DNA from: Bacteroidota bacterium | GTDB taxonomy: Bacteria; Bacteroidota; Bacteroidia; Flavobacteriales; Weeksellaceae | DNA length: 64,000 nt | NCBI GenBank assembly: GCA_023461035.1 | Contig: JAEWOD010000037.1 | Location: forward strand, 1 to 64,000 | Direction: 5' to 3' | Shown here: piece by piece, positions 61,581 to 64,000 of the stretch | How the letters are laid out: the number at the start of each line of letters is the position of its first letter | Numbering within the stretch: position 1 is the stretch's first letter | Program-made: the position numbers and the translations under genes | Notes under the pieces: model-generated | The model's input: the letters and a program-made list of their open reading frames with translations, nothing else | Databases searched by the model: none | Told to the model about the DNA's origin: nothing

Positions 61581-62840
61581 TTAAAATAATTTATTCAATG
61601 CGTTTTTCAAATTAGATAATATATCGGGAATATCTGATTGCGAAGTCGTTCCAACCGAAAGGCGATACCAGGTGGAATCACTCGGCGTACCAAAAGCATA
61701 AAAAGGCACCAATGCCACACCGGCTTCTTTCAACAGATAATTTGTGATGTCCGGCACCGAATTCAACACAATTCCGCCTTGGGTTTGTTTGCCAATCAAA
61801 TCAAATTTCACGGTCAGATAAAGTGCCGCTTCCGGCTCGATCACATCCACCGGAAAACCTTCCGATTTCAGTTCGGAAAATCCTTTATAAAATTCATCCA
61901 AACGATAAGACAATTCCGATTTGATTTGGGTCAAATAATTTTTTGCTTCCGTAGAGTTTTCCAGATAATGCGCTGTTGCCACTTGTTCCGGCTTGGGTGC
62001 CCAAGCACCGATATGTCCAAGAATATCTTTCATTTTATTAATAATGTCAGCCGGCCCAAACGCCCACCCGACACGCACACCCGTTGCGGCAAATGCCTTG
62101 GAAATTCCGTCAATGAAAATCGTATAATCGCGCATTTCCTGATTCAGTGAAACCGGATTATAATGCCGGGTTTCTCCATAAGTTAACTGCCAATAAATCT
62201 GATCATAAAGCAAATAAAGAGGCTTTAGACTCAATTCATTTCTTCGCTTATTTTCAGCCACAATTAATGCACATATTTTCTCTAAATCATCCTTTTCAAA
62301 TGTAGTTCCGGTCGGATTCAAAGGAGAACAAACCGCAATCAGATTTACTTCTTGAATATAGGGTTCAATTTCGGCAGCAGTAGGCATGAATTTGTTTTCC
62401 GGCTTCGTTTCGAGAACGATTTCTTTATTTCTTGCCAAATAGGTATACGCATCATTATTCCAGGACGGAGTCGGATACAAAACCGTATCATCCAAATCCA
62501 AAATTGTCTGATATACCGCATAAATCAAAGGCCGTGCACCTCCCGAAATCAGAATTTCATTTTCAGAATAATCCAATTCCAAATGTTTTTTCAAATATCC
62601 CGAAACGGATTGGCGGAGAATAGCTTCCCCATTTCCCATCGGATAATTGGTCAAATCATTTTCGTATGCTTTTACGATAAGCGATTTTAATTCCTGAGGA
62701 ATGGGAAAAATTTTCGAATCAAAATCACCAATTGTCAGGTTGTATATTTTTTCACCTTTTGCCTGAAGCGATTTAACTTCACCGGCAATTTTGATGATTT
62801 CCGAGCCTTTCAGATTTTCAGAGAGTTGTGATGTTTTCAT
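61581..62840 (-). CDS. PLP-dependent aminotransferase (class I/II)
   Basis: The 419-residue fold-type I enzyme has the Schiff-base lysine Lys248 in DGISKAFAATGVRVGWAF, the CSPLNPTGTT block and the arginine region YRLSVGTTSQ near the end. These match the aspartate/aromatic-type aminotransferases. The exact amino donor is not evident. It lies between metF and metH on the same strand, which suggests a link to methionine or aspartate metabolism but is not proof. Confidence 0.9.
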   Translation of the reverse strand: MKTSQLSENLKGSEIIKIAGEVKSLQAKGEKIYNLTIGDFDSKIFPIPQELKSLIVKAYENDLTNYPMGNGEAILRQSVSGYLKKHLELDYSENEILISGGARPLIYAVYQTILDLDDTVLYPTPSWNNDAYTYLARNKEIVLETKPENKFMPTAAEIEPYIQEVNLIAVCSPLNPTGTTFEKDDLEKICALIVAENKRRNELSLKPLYLLYDQIYWQLTYGETRHYNPVSLNQEMRDYTIFIDGISKAFAATGVRVGWAFGPADIINKMKDILGHIGAWAPKPEQVATAHYLENSTEAKNYLTQIKSELSYRLDEFYKGFSELKSEGFPVDVIEPEAALYLTVKFDLIGKQTQGGIVLNSVPDITNYLLKEAGVALVPFYAFGTPSDSTWYRLSVGTTSQSDIPDILSNLKNALNKLF

Positions 62841-63026
62841 ACTTTAAATGTTGGATGATGGATGATGGAAGCTGTATCTATTTCACTTTCCACCATAACA
62901 TCTATTTATATATTTTAAATCGTGGTGCATTATCAATCAAAAGACAATTTTGTCACAATTTTTGTTTACTACACTCCGTTTCGATACAAAAATATGCGCC
63001 AAAACTGAAATCTTTTTATTTTCTTT

Positions 63027-63105
63027 CCCCGAATTTCATTCGGGGTTATAAATAGTTGACTCCTATGGAGTCATGCTTTTTATATCCTATTTACTGTCAG
63101 TAAAT
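63027..63105. repeat. Three consecutive perfect hairpins, REP-like element
   Basis: CCCCGAAT-TTC-ATTCGGGG (63027-63045), GACTCC-TAT-GGAGTC (63058-63072) and ATTTACT-GTC-AGTAAAT (63089-63105) follow one another within 79 bp. The rest of the gap 62841-63275 holds a GGATGATGG-type repeat near 62851 and relics of the CTTTGTG type (about 63143-63215) but no gene. Confidence 0.8.
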
Positions 63106-63275
63106 TATTTGTTGTAACATAATGCACTACGGGTAATTTTACTCTTTGTAAACTTTGTAGTTTATTTTTCCAACCACAACGAACACGAAGTTTTTTTACA
63201 CGAAGAACACTATTTTTTATTTTAATTCAATATTTCAAAATTCAACTCCCCTCCTTGGAGAGGTTGGGCTGGCTT

Positions 63276-64000
63276 TTAATATTCTGCTAAATTAGGCGAC
63301 AGCCACTTCTCTGCCAATTCCAATTCGATATTTTTTCGCTTCGCAAAATCTTCCACCTGATCCATTTTAATTTTTCCTACTCCGAAATATTTCGCTTCCG
63401 GATTCCCGAAATAATATCCTGAAACCGAGGACACCGGCAACATTGCCAGAGATTCCGTCAATTCGATTCCCGTTCTTTCTTTTACATTCAATAACTCCCA
63501 GATAGTCAGTTTTTCCAGATGGTCGGGACAAGCCGGATAACCCGGTGCCGGCCGGATTCCTTTGTAATTTTCTTTAATCAATTCTTCGTTGGACAAAACC
63601 TCACCGGCACTATAACCCCAGAACTCAGTTCGGACTTTTTTATGCAAATATTCGGCATAGGCTTCTGCAAAACGGTCTGCCAGTGCTTTGACCATAATCG
63701 AATTATAATCATCATTCTTTTCTTCAAAGCTCCTCGCAAAATCCGAAATTTCCTGTCCGGCCGTAACTGCAAAACAGCCGATGTAATCCTCGATGCCCGA
63801 TTCTTTCGGGGCAATGAAATCGGACAATGAAAAATTCGGCAGGTTTTTGGATTTTTTGGATTGCTGGCGAAGCGAAATAAATTGATTCAAATAATTCCCT
63901 TCTGCATCCGAAACTTCAATCACATCATCCTCGACTGTATTGGCTTTGAATAAACCATAAATTCCTTTCGGCTTTGCAATTCCCTCTTTTTCAATTCTTT
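63276..64000 (-). CDS. metH: Methionine synthase, C-terminal AdoMet-activation domain (partial)
   Basis: The reading frame is open from 63276 to the right edge of the window, so only the C-terminal end (about 241 residues) is seen. The sequence ANTVEDDVIEVSDAEGNYL, then RPAPGYPACPDHLEKLTIWE and SGYYFGNPEAKYFGVGKI, is the AdoMet-binding reactivation domain of B12-dependent MetH. An internal GTG at 63923 is not the true start. MetH uses methyl-THF from MetF to regenerate methionine. Confidence 0.95.
   Translation of the reverse strand, partial: RIEKEGIAKPKGIYGLFKANTVEDDVIEVSDAEGNYLNQFISLRQQSKKSKNLPNFSLSDFIAPKESGIEDYIGCFAVTAGQEISDFARSFEEKNDDYNSIMVKALADRFAEAYAEYLHKKVRTEFWGYSAGEVLSNEELIKENYKGIRPAPGYPACPDHLEKLTIWELLNVKERTGIELTESLAMLPVSSVSGYYFGNPEAKYFGVGKIKMDQVEDFAKRKNIELELAEKWLSPNLAEY

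Noticed and set aside
63276..63923. A separate 215-residue gene starting at GTG 63923
   Set aside because: The frame remains open to the window edge and continues with MetH sequence, so the GTG is internal.

Overview
The window looks like a chromosomal segment of a member of the Bacteroidota, class Flavobacteriia, most likely the Chryseobacterium/Weeksellaceae side of the class. The evidence is the moderately AT-rich DNA, the -7 elements of the TAnnTTTG type, proteins with type IX secretion (T9SS) C-terminal sorting domains, small proteins with a C-terminal PID motif followed by a membrane segment, and a pair of helix-turn-helix genes of a type I associate with Chryseobacterium-like genomes. 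Genus and species cannot be fixed from the sequence alone. I see no rRNA, tRNA, CRISPR array, prophage or complete insertion sequence.

Layout. 0-2.9 kb: a SAM hydrolase, divergent PhoH, a 55-residue Cys-rich DUF5522 protein, a lipoprotein and a probable small structured RNA. 2.9-9.7 kb: a minus-strand fatty acid beta-oxidation operon (MarR regulator, FadB-like fusion, thiolase, acyl-CoA dehydrogenase). Both of its wide intergenic gaps are occupied by a four-helix-bundle (23S rRNA IVS-type) gene flanked by its own inverted repeats. 9.8-17.1 kb: a glycogen operon (GH31 glucosidase, glgB, glgA, glgC). 17-24.9 kb: holA head to head with an orphan HsdR_N-type nuclease domain, nhaA, a polyprenyl diphosphate synthase and a THUMP-like methyltransferase. 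24.9-28.9 kb: a tight minus-strand operon (SanA-like, udk, DivIC-like, mutA, AI-2E transporter). 29-33.8 kb: a DUF4126 protein, then a T9SS surface protein coupled to a small PID-CTERM protein. 34-37 kb: mpl, an acyltransferase, a CoA pyrophosphatase. 37.3-43.6 kb: an RDD gene diverging from a SpoIIM-DUF4129-DUF4350-MoxR-DUF58 operon. 43.5-50.8 kb: the HTH pair, a surface-protein cluster with an L-type lectin, and a TPR/AraC regulator. 51-54.7 kb: a TlpA-like protein and a second T9SS/PID-CTERM pair. 54.8-59.7 kb: the tig-clpP-clpX proteostasis cluster, interrupted by an HTTM membrane protein and its partner. 60.5-64 kb: metF, an aminotransferase and the 3' end of metH.

How it fits together. 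Most genes are housekeeping: beta-oxidation, glycogen storage, replication, cell wall recycling, protein quality control and the methyl cycle (metF supplies methyl-THF to metH). The accessory layer consists of surface proteins and small repeats. Three REP-like repeat families sit in the gaps at 23.4-23.7/37.1-37.3 kb, 29.1-29.3/33.8-34.0 kb and 63.0-63.1 kb. The most unusual feature is the pair of four-helix-bundle units inside the beta-oxidation operon. Each has locus-specific complementary ends, which recalls IVS elements of rRNA but placed in an mRNA. One of them has lost its start codon and gained a nonsense codon.
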